From Actinomadura coerulea (GTDB taxonomy: Bacteria; Actinomycetota; Actinomycetes; Streptosporangiales; Streptosporangiaceae), in contig NZ_JACHMQ010000001.1 in NCBI RefSeq assembly GCF_014208105.1, positions 682,001 through 746,000 on the forward strand: a DNA stretch of 64,000 bases, in the 5' to 3' direction. Of this stretch, positions 12,696 to 21,365 are shown in pieces. Below the pieces are notes generated by a model, which saw only the letters and a list, made by a program, of their open reading frames with translations, was not told the DNA's origin and did not search any database. The translations under genes and the position numbers were made by a program. Positions within the stretch are counted from its first letter, which is position 1, and every line of letters begins with the position of its first letter.

Positions 12696-14780
12696 GTGAC
12701 GAAGGACGGCGGGGGAACGGACCTGATCCCGGGGCTGGACGCCCTTCCGGGCGCGGCCGCCGCCAGGCCGGGCAGGTCCGGGAAGTCCGCCGCGGCGGGG
12801 AAGAGGGCGCCGGGGAAGAAGGGGGCGCGCAGCCCGGCCGCGGAGCTGCCCGTCGCGCGGATCGCGGTCGACATGTCGCTCCCGCACCTGGACCGCCCCT
12901 TCGACTACCTGGTCCCCGCCGAGCTGGACGCCAAGGCGGTGCCCGGCTGCCGCGTGCGGGTGCGCTTCGCGGGGCAGCTCGTCGACGGCTTCCTCCTGGA
13001 GCGGGTCGCCGAGAGCGGCCACGGCGGCAAGCTGCTGTTCCTGGAGAGGGTGACCTCGCCCGAGCCCGTTCTCGCCCCGGAGATCGTCGCGCTGGTGCGC
13101 GAGGTGGCCGACCGCTGCGCGGGCACGTTCGCGGACGTCCTGCGGCTCGCGGTCCCTCCCCGGCACGCCCGCGTCGAAGCCGAGCCCGTGGAGGACTCCG
13201 CTCCCGCCCTGCCCGGGGCGCCCGATGCCGGAGTGTGGCGGGAGTACCCGGCGGGGGCGTCCTTCCTCGGTGCGCTGGCCGCCGGGAGGTCACCGCGGGC
13301 CGTGTGGACCGCGCTGCCCGGCCCCGACTGGACGGAGGCCATCGCGCGCGCGGTCGCCGCCGCGTTGAGCGGCGGGCGCGGCGCCCTCGTCGTGGTCGCG
13401 GACGGACGTGACGTGGCGCGCATCGACGCGGCGCTGGAGGCGGAGCTGGGGGAGGGCCTGCACGTCGCCCTGACGGCGGAGCTGGGCCCCGCGGAGCGCT
13501 ACCGGAGATGGCTCGCCGTCCGGCGCGGCAAGGCGCGGGCGGTCGTCGGCACCCGCGCCGCCATGTTCGCGCCCGTCGCCGATCTCGGGCTGGTCGTGCT
13601 GTGGGACGACGGCGACGACGTCCATGCCGAGCCGCACGCGCCGTATCCGCATCCCCGCGACGTGCTCGCCCTGCGCGCGCACCGGTCGGCGGCCGGCGCC
13701 CTGATCGGCGGGTTCACCCGTACGACCGATGCGACGCAGCTCGTGGAGACGGGCTGGGCCCACGCGCTCGCCGCCGACAGGAACCGCGTCCGGGAGAGGA
13801 TGCCGCGCGTCCGCTACGTGGGGGAGGACGCGCAGCTCGCCCGGGACGCCGCCGCCCGCACCGCGCGCCTGCCGAACGTCGCGTTCGAGGCCGCCCGGCA
13901 GGCGCTGGAGAGCGGGCCCGTCCTCGTCCAGGTGCCGAGGCGCGGGTACGTCCCCGGCATCGCCTGCGGGAGGTGCCGCACACCGGCGCGCTGCCAGACC
14001 TGCCAGGGGCCGCTGGCGCTCGGCTCGTCGCACGCGGCCCCCTACTGCGGCTGGTGCGGCCACATCGCGGGCGACTGGCACTGCCCCGAATGCGGGTTCT
14101 TCCAGGTGCGCGCCGTCGTGGTGGGCGCCAAACGCACGGCGGAGGAGCTCGGCCGCGCGTTCCCCGGTGTGCCCGTGCGCACCTCGGGGCGGGAGGCCGT
14201 CCTCGACCGGGTCGGCCCGGAACGGGCTCTCGTGGTGGCGACGCCCGGGGCCGAGCCCCAGGCGGAGAACGGGTACCCGGCCGCGCTGCTGCTGGACGGC
14301 TGGGTGCTCCTCGGACGGCCTGACCTGCGCGCCGGTGAGGAGACGCTGAGGCGCTGGATGAACGCGGCGTCGCTCGTCCGCCCGCAGGGCCCGGTGATCG
14401 TGGCGGCCGAGGGGGCGCTGCCCGCCGTCCAGGCCCTCGTGCGCTGGGACCCGGTCACGTATGCGGAGCGGGAACTGGCCGAGCGCAGGGAAGCGGGGTT
14501 CCCGCCCGCCGCGCGCATGGCGTCGCTCACCGCGTCCCCGGCGGCCATACGGGAGCTTCTGGCCGACACCCGGTTGCCTGAGGGCGCGGAGGTCCTCGGG
14601 CCCGTCCCCGTCCCGCAGGCGGGCGCGGAGGCCCGGGAAAGGGAACGCGCGCTGATACGGGTGCCCCGCACCGCCGGAAACGCCCTGGCGCGCGCGCTGA
14701 AGGAGGCCCAGGGCGTACGCAGCGCACGCAAGGCGACGGAGACCGTCCGCGTCCAGATCGACCCCCTGGAACTGATCTGA
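12696..14780 (+). CDS. priA: Primosomal protein N' (PriA), actinobacterial type lacking helicase motifs
   Basis: PriA normally restarts collapsed replication forks as a DExH helicase. The 694-aa protein has the N-terminal DNA-binding domain (RIAVDMSLPHLDRPFDYLVP near residue 53) and the zinc module with eight cysteines in four CxxC pairs (CGRC, CQTC, CGWC, CPEC) around residues 425-470. The ATPase motifs are absent: no GxxGxGKT is found before the segment ALVVVADGRDVARIDAAL, and the DEEH box is replaced by LWDDGDDVHAEPHAPY. This degeneration is known for actinobacterial PriA-like proteins, so a structural role is more likely than helicase activity. The start is GTG at 12696. def-fmt-rsmB lie downstream, the usual company, but an extra gene is interposed. 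Confidence 0.85.
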   Translation: MTKDGGGTDLIPGLDALPGAAAARPGRSGKSAAAGKRAPGKKGARSPAAELPVARIAVDMSLPHLDRPFDYLVPAELDAKAVPGCRVRVRFAGQLVDGFLLERVAESGHGGKLLFLERVTSPEPVLAPEIVALVREVADRCAGTFADVLRLAVPPRHARVEAEPVEDSAPALPGAPDAGVWREYPAGASFLGALAAGRSPRAVWTALPGPDWTEAIARAVAAALSGGRGALVVVADGRDVARIDAALEAELGEGLHVALTAELGPAERYRRWLAVRRGKARAVVGTRAAMFAPVADLGLVVLWDDGDDVHAEPHAPYPHPRDVLALRAHRSAAGALIGGFTRTTDATQLVETGWAHALAADRNRVRERMPRVRYVGEDAQLARDAAARTARLPNVAFEAARQALESGPVLVQVPRRGYVPGIACGRCRTPARCQTCQGPLALGSSHAAPYCGWCGHIAGDWHCPECGFFQVRAVVVGAKRTAEELGRAFPGVPVRTSGREAVLDRVGPERALVVATPGAEPQAENGYPAALLLDGWVLLGRPDLRAGEETLRRWMNAASLVRPQGPVIVAAEGALPAVQALVRWDPVTYAERELAERREAGFPPAARMASLTASPAAIRELLADTRLPEGAEVLGPVPVPQAGAEARERERALIRVPRTAGNALARALKEAQGVRSARKATETVRVQIDPLELI

Positions 14781-14860
14781 CCACCGCGAACCGGGCTGAA
14801 CGCGGGGAACTCGGCCGGCGCCTCGGAGGCCGACCGACCCCGGGGGACGCGGCCGACCAA

Positions 14861-14866
14861 TAGGGT
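14861..14866 (+). promoter_or_regulatory. Candidate -10 box for a leaderless transcript (gene at 14873)
   Basis: TAGGGT ends seven bases before the GTG at 14873, so transcription would start at or next to the start codon. No Shine-Dalgarno sequence is seen there, which agrees with a leaderless mRNA. The -35 region is not recognisable. Confidence 0.4.
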
Positions 14867-14872
14867 TCTGGC

Positions 14873-16681
14873 GTGGCCGACAACTGGGTGGAGACCACCG
14901 CGGGCGACCTGCGGCGGTGGTCGGACGAACGCGGCGAGGCGCTGGACGAGCAGGGCGTCCGCATCCTGCTCGACCTGGCGCGGGAGGAGATGGGCCTCGC
15001 GGGCCCGGAGGCGCTGGAGCCGCGGCACGTCCGCGAGCTGCTCCTGGAGGTCTTCCCCGAGGCGGTGGTCGCCGGGCGCGACGACGTCCCCACCATCCTG
15101 GACGCCTTCCGCCGGATCGTCGCCTACCTGCGCGACACCGGCGCCGTCCCCGCCGCGGGCGCCGACGGGCTGGCGGCGGAGATCGACCGGACGGGCCCCG
15201 AGTTCGCCGAGGTCGTCGCCGCCGTCGACGGCGAGGAGCGGCAGGCGGCGGCGGAGGTCGTCGCCGGGCTGATGCAGGCCGACGGGATCGACCTGGACGA
15301 CCAGGACGCCGTCGACGCGTGGCTGCGCGACTTCGAGGCGCAGCCCGAGGAGGAGCGCTTCGCCCGCACCGAGGAGTACCTGCGGCAGGCCGGGGAACTG
15401 ATGGTCCTGCCCGTCCGGCTGGCGCCGCAGGCCGAGGTCGCGGAGGCGGCGCGGAGGTCCGGTCTCACCGGGGCGGTCCTGGCCCTGGCCCGCTGGACGG
15501 GCGAGCGCCCGCTGACCGAGCACGGCATGCTCACCGAGCCCGACGCCGAGGCGGCCCGCCGCGCCCTCGGACTCGACTCGCCGCGGCGCCACGGGCGGCT
15601 GGAGGACGACGGCGCGCTGGAGCGGCTGTGGTGGGCCGCCGTCGAGGCCAAGGTGATCGACGCCGGCGACGGCCGCGCCGCCCCGGGCCCCGCCCTGCCG
15701 GGCCTCGAGTCGGGCGACGACGCGGCCCTGCTCACCGCCTGGCTGCCGCTGTTCGACGCCGTCGTCGTGCCCGGCCACGACTACGCCGACGGCCTGGACG
15801 CGGTCGAACTCGTCCAGAACGAGCTGACCGGCGTCCTCATGCACCTGTACGAGCAGGAGGAGCCGACGGGGCCCGAGGCCCTCGCCGAGGCGCTGCTGGG
15901 CCACATCGAGGACGCCTACGACCTCAGCGACGCCGGCGCCATGCACGCGCTCGTGGCGGACGCCCTCGCGCTGGAGCTGGCGGCCCAGGAGGACTGGGGC
16001 GTCATCGGGGTGTCCGGCGCGGGCCGCGTGCTGACGCCGCTCGGGGTGTGGGCCGTCCGGGAGCTGCTCCTCGCGGACGGGTTCACCGCCCCGGTCATCG
16101 GCGAGCTGGCCGGCGCCCGCGCGTCCGAACTCATCGAGGGGCTCACCTGGTACCGGCCGGACGCCGCCGACGAGGAGATCGACGGCTGGCTGGCGTCCCA
16201 CGACCCCAAGGACGCCGCCGCCGACCTGCTGGACGTCATGCGGACCGGCGGCCCCGGCGCCCGCAACCTCGCCGCCGCCGTCCTGCACCGCGTCGGCCCC
16301 GAGGCCGCCGCCGTGGTCCGCGCCGCGCAGCAGCACCCGCTCGTGGCGCCCTACGCCGCGATGTGGCTGAACGCTGCGGGCGACCCGGCGGGGCGGGAAC
16401 TGGCCCGCGAGGAGTACCTCTGGGTGTTCGTCGACACGGTCGCCGGGATGATGGAGACCGCCGAGCCGGAGGAGGCCGTCGCGGCGGCGCTCGTCGACGC
16501 GCCGCCCGGGGCCGAGATGAAGACCATGGTGGACGAGCTCTGGCGCACCCACCACCCCGGTGTGGCCGACGTCCTGGAGGCCCTGGGCGCCCACCACCCC
16601 GACAAGGCGACGGCCAAGGCCGCCCGTACCGCCGCCTACAAGGCGCGTTCGGCGCGCCAGAGCGCGCACCGCGGTGTGTGA
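14873..16681 (+). CDS. Conserved-type protein of unknown function
   Basis: The 602-aa product is soluble, acidic and mostly helical, with no signal peptide or membrane segment. It reads as an alpha-solenoid-like protein: repeated leucine/alanine helices, several short acidic turns, and a lysine-rich end (KATAKAARTAAYKARSARQ). No catalytic motif was recognised. Codon use matches the neighbours, so it is not obviously foreign. It interrupts the common priA-def order. The GTG start has no ribosome-binding site but has a -10-like TAGGGT seven bases upstream. The product name is left open. Confidence 0.7.
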   Translation: MADNWVETTAGDLRRWSDERGEALDEQGVRILLDLAREEMGLAGPEALEPRHVRELLLEVFPEAVVAGRDDVPTILDAFRRIVAYLRDTGAVPAAGADGLAAEIDRTGPEFAEVVAAVDGEERQAAAEVVAGLMQADGIDLDDQDAVDAWLRDFEAQPEEERFARTEEYLRQAGELMVLPVRLAPQAEVAEAARRSGLTGAVLALARWTGERPLTEHGMLTEPDAEAARRALGLDSPRRHGRLEDDGALERLWWAAVEAKVIDAGDGRAAPGPALPGLESGDDAALLTAWLPLFDAVVVPGHDYADGLDAVELVQNELTGVLMHLYEQEEPTGPEALAEALLGHIEDAYDLSDAGAMHALVADALALELAAQEDWGVIGVSGAGRVLTPLGVWAVRELLLADGFTAPVIGELAGARASELIEGLTWYRPDAADEEIDGWLASHDPKDAAADLLDVMRTGGPGARNLAAAVLHRVGPEAAAVVRAAQQHPLVAPYAAMWLNAAGDPAGRELAREEYLWVFVDTVAGMMETAEPEEAVAAALVDAPPGAEMKTMVDELWRTHHPGVADVLEALGAHHPDKATAKAARTAAYKARSARQSAHRGV

Positions 16682-16714
16682 ACATGGCGTGAATGTTCCG
16701 GGCCCGCGCCTCCG

Positions 16715-16720
16715 TAGACT
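16715..16720 (+). promoter_or_regulatory. Candidate -10 box for the def-fmt-rsmB unit
   Basis: TAGACT matches the actinomycete -10 pattern and lies 34 bases after the upstream stop codon. It would give def a leader of about 85 bases containing three short direct repeats. The -35 is weak. Confidence 0.35.
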
Positions 16721-16738
16721 TGAGGGCGCGTCCCAGTG

Positions 16739-16796
16739 GATCGGTGGCACCCGCAGCGATCGGGTGGCACCAGCAGTGATCAGTGACATTCGCAGG
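16739..16796 (+). repeat. Three imperfect 19-20 bp direct repeats in the def leader
   Basis: The units are GATCGGTGGCACCCGCAGC (16739-16757), GATCGGGTGGCACCAGCAGT (16758-16777) and GATCAGTGACATTCGCAGG (16778-16796), arranged head to tail without gaps. They begin about 12 bases downstream of the predicted transcription start and end 14 bases before the def TTG. They could be a tandem protein-binding site or an RNA element. The function is unknown. Confidence 0.65.
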
Positions 16797-16810
16797 AAAC
16801 GGAGTCCCCG

Positions 16811-17356
16811 TTGGCCGTCAAGCCCATCCGCCTCTTCGGCGACCCCGTGCTGCGCACGCCCGCGGAGCCGGTGAAGGACTTCGACAAGGAGCTGCGCCAG
16901 CTCGTCAAGGACCTCACCGACACGATGATCGACGCCCCCGGGGCGGGCCTGGCGGCCCCCCAGCTCGGCGTCGGGCTGCGCGTGTTCACCTACTACGTCG
17001 ACGACCGCCTGGGGCATGTGGTCAATCCGACGCTCGACCTTTCGGACGAGCAGGAGACCGACGACGAGGGGTGCCTCTCCCTGCCCGGCCTCGCGTTCCC
17101 CACGCCGCGCTCGCTCGGGGTGGTGGCGAAGGGCTTCAACATGCACGGCGAGCCGATCACGCTGGAGGGCACCGACCTGCTGGCCCGCTGCGTCCAGCAC
17201 GAGACCGACCACCTCGACGGCATCATCTTCATCGACCGGATGGACCCCGAGCAGCGCAAGGCCGCTATGAAGGCGATCCGGGAGGCCGAGTGGTTCGGCG
17301 AGCCGGCGCCCGTCGTGAAGGAGTCGCCGCACCGCACCCTCGGGAAGGCGATCTAG
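16811..17356 (+). CDS. def: Peptide deformylase
   Basis: Def removes the formyl group from the N terminus of nascent proteins. All three family motifs are present: GAGLAAPQLGV near residue 43, E86-G-C88-L-S-L-P-G with the metal-binding cysteine, and QH130-E131-TDH134 supplying the two metal histidines and the catalytic glutamate. The 181-aa length is normal. The best start is TTG at 16811, with GGAG about six bases upstream, because no ATG or GTG fits the family N terminus. Its TAG is followed immediately by the fmt ATG, an arrangement that couples deformylase with formyltransferase. Confidence 0.96.
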   Translation: MAVKPIRLFGDPVLRTPAEPVKDFDKELRQLVKDLTDTMIDAPGAGLAAPQLGVGLRVFTYYVDDRLGHVVNPTLDLSDEQETDDEGCLSLPGLAFPTPRSLGVVAKGFNMHGEPITLEGTDLLARCVQHETDHLDGIIFIDRMDPEQRKAAMKAIREAEWFGEPAPVVKESPHRTLGKAI

Positions 17357-18283
17357 ATGCGGCTGGTCTTCGCCGGGACGCCGGAGACGGCGCTCCCGGC
17401 CCTGACGGCCCTTCTGGGGTCCTCGCACGAGGTCGTGGCGGTCGTGACCCGGCCCGACGGGCGCGCGGGCCGGGGGAGGCGTCTGAGCCCCAGTCCGGTG
17501 GCCGAGCTCGCCGCCGAGGCCGGCGTCGAGGTGCTCAAGCCCGCGAAGGCCCGCGACCCCGAGTTCCTCGACCGGCTCCGGGAGATCGCGCCGGACTGCT
17601 GCCCGGTGGTCGCCTACGGCGCGCTGCTGCCCCCCGAGGCCCTCGGCATCCCCCGGCACGGCTGGGTGAACCTGCACTTCTCGCTGCTGCCCGCCTGGCG
17701 CGGGGCCGCCCCCGTGCAGCGCTCGATCCTGCACGGCGACGACGTGACCGGCGCGGCCACGTTCCAGATCGAGGAGGGCCTGGACACCGGCCCGGTCTAC
17801 GGCGTGCTCACCGAGCCGATCCGGCCGGACGACACCGCGGGCGACCTGCTGGGACGGCTGGCCGTCGCCGGCGCGGACCTGCTGCTGGACACCATGAACG
17901 GCATCGAGGCGGGCGTCCTGGAGCCCCGGCCCCAGCCGACCGAGGGGGTGTCCCACGCGGCGAAGCTGACGCCCGAGGACGGCCACGTCGACTGGAAGAG
18001 CCCGGCCCTGCACATCGACCGCCTCATCCGCGCCTGCACCCCCGCGCCGGGCGCGTGGACGAACTTCCGCGACACGCGGGTCAAGCTCGGCCCCGTCCGC
18101 CCGGCGCCGGGCTCCGCCGAGCTGGCGCCCGGCGCGCTCAGCGCGGGCAAGAGCGAGGTGCTGGTCGGCACGGCCACCCATCCCGTCGCGCTGGGCGAGG
18201 TGCAGCCGCAGGGCAAGCGCCCCATGGCCGCCGCCGACTGGGCCCGCGGTCTCAATCTCACCGGCAAGGACGCGCTGCACTGA
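17357..18283 (+). CDS. fmt: Methionyl-tRNA formyltransferase
   Basis: Fmt formylates initiator Met-tRNA using 10-formyltetrahydrofolate. The 308-aa protein has [16 protein letters not shown] at the N terminus, the catalytic region [17 protein letters not shown] near residue 107 with the expected Asn and His, and the conserved [14 protein letters not shown]-terminal OB-like domain follows from about residue 205. Its ATG abuts the def stop, and its TGA shares one base with the rsmB ATG (TGATG). The three genes are therefore one translational unit. Confidence 0.96.
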   Translation: MRLVFAGTPETALPALTALLGSSHEVVAVVTRPDGRAGRGRRLSPSPVAELAAEAGVEVLKPAKARDPEFLDRLREIAPDCCPVVAYGALLPPEALGIPRHGWVNLHFSLLPAWRGAAPVQRSILHGDDVTGAATFQIEEGLDTGPVYGVLTEPIRPDDTAGDLLGRLAVAGADLLLDTMNGIEAGVLEPRPQPTEGVSHAAKLTPEDGHVDWKSPALHIDRLIRACTPAPGAWTNFRDTRVKLGPVRPAPGSAELAPGALSAGKSEVLVGTATHPVALGEVQPQGKRPMAAADWARGLNLTGKDALH

Positions 18284-19689
18284 TGCCTCCCGCCCGCAAC
18301 CGCCGACGCGTCCCGAACACCCGACCGGGCGGTCCCCGCAAGACGGGCCGCCCCCAGGACCTCGTCCGCCGTACCGCGTTCGACGTGATCCGGGCGGTGG
18401 AGACCCGCGACGCCTACGCGAACCTCCTGCTTCCCGCGCGCCTGCGCGACCGCGGCCTGACCGGACGCGACGCCGCCCTCGCCACCGAGCTGACGTACGG
18501 GACCCTGCGCGGCAGGGGAACCTACGACGCGGTGCTCGCGCTGTGCAGCGACCGTGAACTGCGCCGTATCGACGCGCCCCTCCTGGACGTCCTGCGCCTG
18601 GGCGCCCACCAGGTCCTCGGCACCCGCATCCCGCCGCACGCCGCCGTGGCGACGACCGTGGAGCTGGCCCGCTCTGTCTCCGGCCCGGGCCAGGCCAAGT
18701 TCGCCAACGCGGTGCTCCGCAAGGTCGCGATGCGCGACATGGACGCCTGGCTCCAGATCGTGGCGCCCGCCGACGCCGACGCCACGACGCGCCTGTCGAT
18801 CGCGCACAGCCACCCCAAGTGGATCGTGTCCGCCATGCGGGACGCGGTCGGGGCGGCGGAGATCGGCGAACTCCTCGCGGCCGACAACGCCCGCCCCCGC
18901 GTGACACTGGTCGCGCGCCCCGGCAGGGCGACCCTCGAAGAGCTGTACGACGCGGGCGCGGACCCCGCCCCCTACTCGCCCTATGCCGCCGTCCTGGCGG
19001 AGGGCGACCCGGCGGGTATCGACGCCGTCCGCGATGGGCGCGCGGCCGTCCAGGACGAGGCCAGCCAGATGGTCGCCCTGGCGCTGGCCGAAGCCCCCCT
19101 GGACGGCCCGGACGCACGTTGGGCCGACCTCTGCGCCGGCCCCGGAGGCAAGGCCGGGCTCTTGTCGGCCCTGGCCTCCCAGCGCGATGCCAGGCTTCTC
19201 GCCGCGGACGTTCAGCCGCACCGCGCCGGGCTCGTCCGCCGTGCGGTCGACGACCGCACGGGTGTGGTCGCCGCCGACGGCACCGCCCCCGCGTGGCGTC
19301 CGGCCTCCTTCGACCGGGTCATGGTGGACGCCCCCTGCACCGGCCTGGGCGCGCTCCGCCGCCGTCCTGAGGCGCGCTGGCGCCGGGGCCCCGAATCGGT
19401 CGCCGAGCTCGGGCCGCTCCAGCGGAAGCTGCTCGCCACGGCGCTGGAGTCGGTCCGTCCCGGCGGTGTGGTCGCCTACGTCACCTGCTCACCCCACCTC
19501 GCGGAGACCCGCGTGGTGGTGGACGACGTCCTGCGCAAGCGCGACGACGTCGAACGGCTCGACGCACCCGCCGTCCTGGCGGCGATCGCCCCCGGCCTCA
19601 CCGGGCTGGGGGACGGGCCGTACGCCCAGTTCTGGCCGCACCGCCACGGCACGGACGCGATGTTCCTGGCGCTGCTCCGCCGTACCTGA
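18283..19689 (+). CDS. rsmB: 16S rRNA (cytosine-5) methyltransferase, RsmB/Sun family
   Basis: RsmB methylates a cytosine of 16S rRNA with SAM. The 468-aa protein has a basic N-terminal tail, a NusB-like RNA-binding domain (about residues 28-165, with DAALATELTYGTLRGRG) and a C-terminal methyltransferase. The SAM motif DLCAGPGGKAG, the catalytic DAPCTGLGALRRRPEARWR and the second-cysteine motif YVTCSPH are all present. The ATG at 18283 overlaps the fmt stop by one base. A longer open frame extends upstream through fmt and def in another reading and is not used. Confidence 0.94.
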   Translation: MPPARNRRRVPNTRPGGPRKTGRPQDLVRRTAFDVIRAVETRDAYANLLLPARLRDRGLTGRDAALATELTYGTLRGRGTYDAVLALCSDRELRRIDAPLLDVLRLGAHQVLGTRIPPHAAVATTVELARSVSGPGQAKFANAVLRKVAMRDMDAWLQIVAPADADATTRLSIAHSHPKWIVSAMRDAVGAAEIGELLAADNARPRVTLVARPGRATLEELYDAGADPAPYSPYAAVLAEGDPAGIDAVRDGRAAVQDEASQMVALALAEAPLDGPDARWADLCAGPGGKAGLLSALASQRDARLLAADVQPHRAGLVRRAVDDRTGVVAADGTAPAWRPASFDRVMVDAPCTGLGALRRRPEARWRRGPESVAELGPLQRKLLATALESVRPGGVVAYVTCSPHLAETRVVVDDVLRKRDDVERLDAPAVLAAIAPGLTGLGDGPYAQFWPHRHGTDAMFLALLRRT

Positions 19690-19724
19690 CCGCCGCACCC
19701 GACCTCTGGGGAGGCCACGCGACG

Positions 19725-20675
19725 ATGGGAGGCTCTGTGCTGACCGGCTTCATGATCTTCATGTCGTACCTGGGCAGCGCGGCCTTCTACGTCCCGCTGC
19801 TCCTGGCGCTGTTCTGGTGCGTGGCGCCGCGGCTCGCCGCGAGGGCGGCCGTGGTGCTGCTGTTCGGCGCGGTCGTGAACGCGCTCCTCAAGCTGGTGTT
19901 CCACGCGCCCCGCCCGTACTGGACGGACCCGAACATCCAGGGCAGGCAGTCGCTGTCGTCGTTCGGGATGCCGTCCGGCCACGCCCAGAACAGCGTGGCG
20001 GGCTGGGGCTTCTTCGCCGCCCAGACCAGGCGGTGGTACCTGTGGGCGGGCGCCGCCGCCGTGATCTTCCTGATCGGGGTGTCGCGCGTCTATCTGGGCG
20101 TCCACTCGATCGGGCAGGTCCTGGCGGGCTGGGGCGTCGGCCTGGCCGTCCTGGTCGCGGCCCTCGGCCTGGAGCCCGTCGCCGTCCCGTGGTGGCGGCG
20201 GAGGCATCTGGCCGTGCAGCTGGCGCTCTCCCTCGCGGTCTCCCTGCTGATGCTCGCGGCGTCCTGGGGTGCGGCACGGCCGCTCCGGAACTGGCAGTGG
20301 CCTCAGGGATGGGCGGAGGCCGTCAGGGCGGCCGGAGGCGTCGCCGAGCCCGTCACGCTGACCGACTCGGCCCAGGCGTGCGGCGCTCTCTGCGGCCTCC
20401 TGATGGGGCTGTCCATCGTCGCCTGGCGCGGCTGGTTCGAGCCGGGCGGCAGGGCCTGGCAGCGCCTGGCGCGGCTCCCGCTGGGCCTCGCGGGGGCGGC
20501 GGCCATCGCCTTGTTCGAGGGGGCGGGCCTGGTCCAGGCGTTCGTCGTCCAGGCGCTGCTCGTGCTGTGGGTGACGGCGGGCGCGCCGGAGGCGTTCGTC
20601 CGCCTGCGCCTGGCGGCCCGTACCACCCCGGGCCTCACCCGGGCGGGTGACGATCGGGCGGGGCTGCGCCAATAG
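19725..20675 (+). CDS. PAP2-family membrane phosphatase
   Basis: PAP2 enzymes remove phosphate from lipid or isoprenoid phosphates at the membrane. The 316-aa protein shows the three signature blocks: KLVFHAPRP (motif 1), PSGHAQ (motif 2) and SRVYLGVHSIGQV (motif 3, with Gln where Asp is often found after the catalytic His). It has about eight hydrophobic segments. The second half beyond the PAP2 core carries additional membrane helices of unclear role. The ATG at 19725 follows GGGGAGG. Its stop TAG (20673-20675) lies inside the candidate -10 box of rpe. The substrate cannot be told from sequence. Confidence 0.85.
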   Translation: MGGSVLTGFMIFMSYLGSAAFYVPLLLALFWCVAPRLAARAAVVLLFGAVVNALLKLVFHAPRPYWTDPNIQGRQSLSSFGMPSGHAQNSVAGWGFFAAQTRRWYLWAGAAAVIFLIGVSRVYLGVHSIGQVLAGWGVGLAVLVAALGLEPVAVPWWRRRHLAVQLALSLAVSLLMLAASWGAARPLRNWQWPQGWAEAVRAAGGVAEPVTLTDSAQACGALCGLLMGLSIVAWRGWFEPGGRAWQRLARLPLGLAGAAAIALFEGAGLVQAFVVQALLVLWVTAGAPEAFVRLRLAARTTPGLTRAGDDRAGLRQ

Positions 20676-20678
20676 ACT
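20673..20678 (+). promoter_or_regulatory. Candidate -10 box for leaderless rpe, embedded in the upstream stop codon
   Basis: TAGACT contains the PAP2 gene's TAG and ends ten bases before the rpe ATG. RNA would start at about 20685-20688, giving little or no leader. A degenerate GTGACG lies about 20 bases upstream as a possible -35. Confidence 0.4.
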
Positions 20679-20687
20679 CGGGGCATC

Positions 20688-21365
20688 ATGGCTCCTCAGA
20701 TCGCACCCAGCATCCTGTCCGCCGACTTCGCCCGCCTGGCGGAGGACGTCGAGCGCATCGCCCGGTCCGCCGACTGGGTCCACGTCGACGTGATGGACAA
20801 CCACTTCGTCCCGAACCTCACCCTGGGACTGCCCATCGTGGAGGCGCTGCTCAGGAACAGCGCGCTGCCCCTCGACTGCCACCTGATGATCGAGGACCCC
20901 GACCGCTGGGCGCCGCAGTACGCCGAGGCCGGAGCCGGGAGCGTCACCATCCACGCCGAGGCGGCGAAGGCGCCCATCCGCACCCTGCGGGCCATCCGCG
21001 CCGCCGGCGCGCGCGCGGGGCTGGGCGTCAACCCGGCCACCCCGGTGGACGGCTTCGAGGACCTCCTCGGCGAGATCGACATGCTGCTGCTGATGACCGT
21101 CGAGCCCGGCTTCGGCGGCCAGAAGTTCCTGGACGTCGTCCTGCCGAAGGTCCGCCGCGCGCGGGAGCTGATCAAGGGCCGCGACCTCCCGGTCTGGCTC
21201 CAGGTGGACGGCGGCGTCAGCGCCGAGACGATCGAGCGCTGCGCGGAGGCGGGCGCGGACGTGTTCGTCGCCGGCAGCGCCGTCTACGGTGCCGACGACC
21301 CGGCCGAGGCCGTCCGCAGGCTCCGCGCCCAGGCCGAAGAGGCGACGGCCAAGGCGGACTGGTGA
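20688..21365 (+). CDS. rpe: Ribulose-phosphate 3-epimerase
   Basis: Rpe interconverts ribulose 5-phosphate and xylulose 5-phosphate in the pentose phosphate pathway. The 225-aa TIM-barrel protein has [12 protein letters not shown], the metal-site strand [21 protein letters not shown], the phosphate-binding [11 protein letters not shown], and VDGGVSAET with the second catalytic aspartate. It starts at ATG with no convincing Shine-Dalgarno sequence, in keeping with the near-leaderless promoter. Its TGA overlaps the GTG of the HAD phosphatase. Linkage to the riboflavin operon downstream is sensible because ribulose 5-phosphate is a riboflavin precursor. Confidence 0.97.
   Translation: MAPQIAPSILSADFARLAEDVERIARSADWVHVDVMDNHFVPNLTLGLPIVEALLRNSALPLDCHLMIEDPDRWAPQYAEAGAGSVTIHAEAAKAPIRTLRAIRAAGARAGLGVNPATPVDGFEDLLGEIDMLLLMTVEPGFGGQKFLDVVLPKVRRARELIKGRDLPVWLQVDGGVSAETIERCAEAGADVFVAGSAVYGADDPAEAVRRLRAQAEEATAKADW

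Noticed and set aside
14042..19117. A very long open frame (about 1690 codons) on the minus strand
   Set aside because: It is antisense to priA, the 602-aa gene, def, fmt and rsmB, all with clear motifs or codon bias. Long open shadows are normal in very GC-rich DNA, and its translation is low-complexity.
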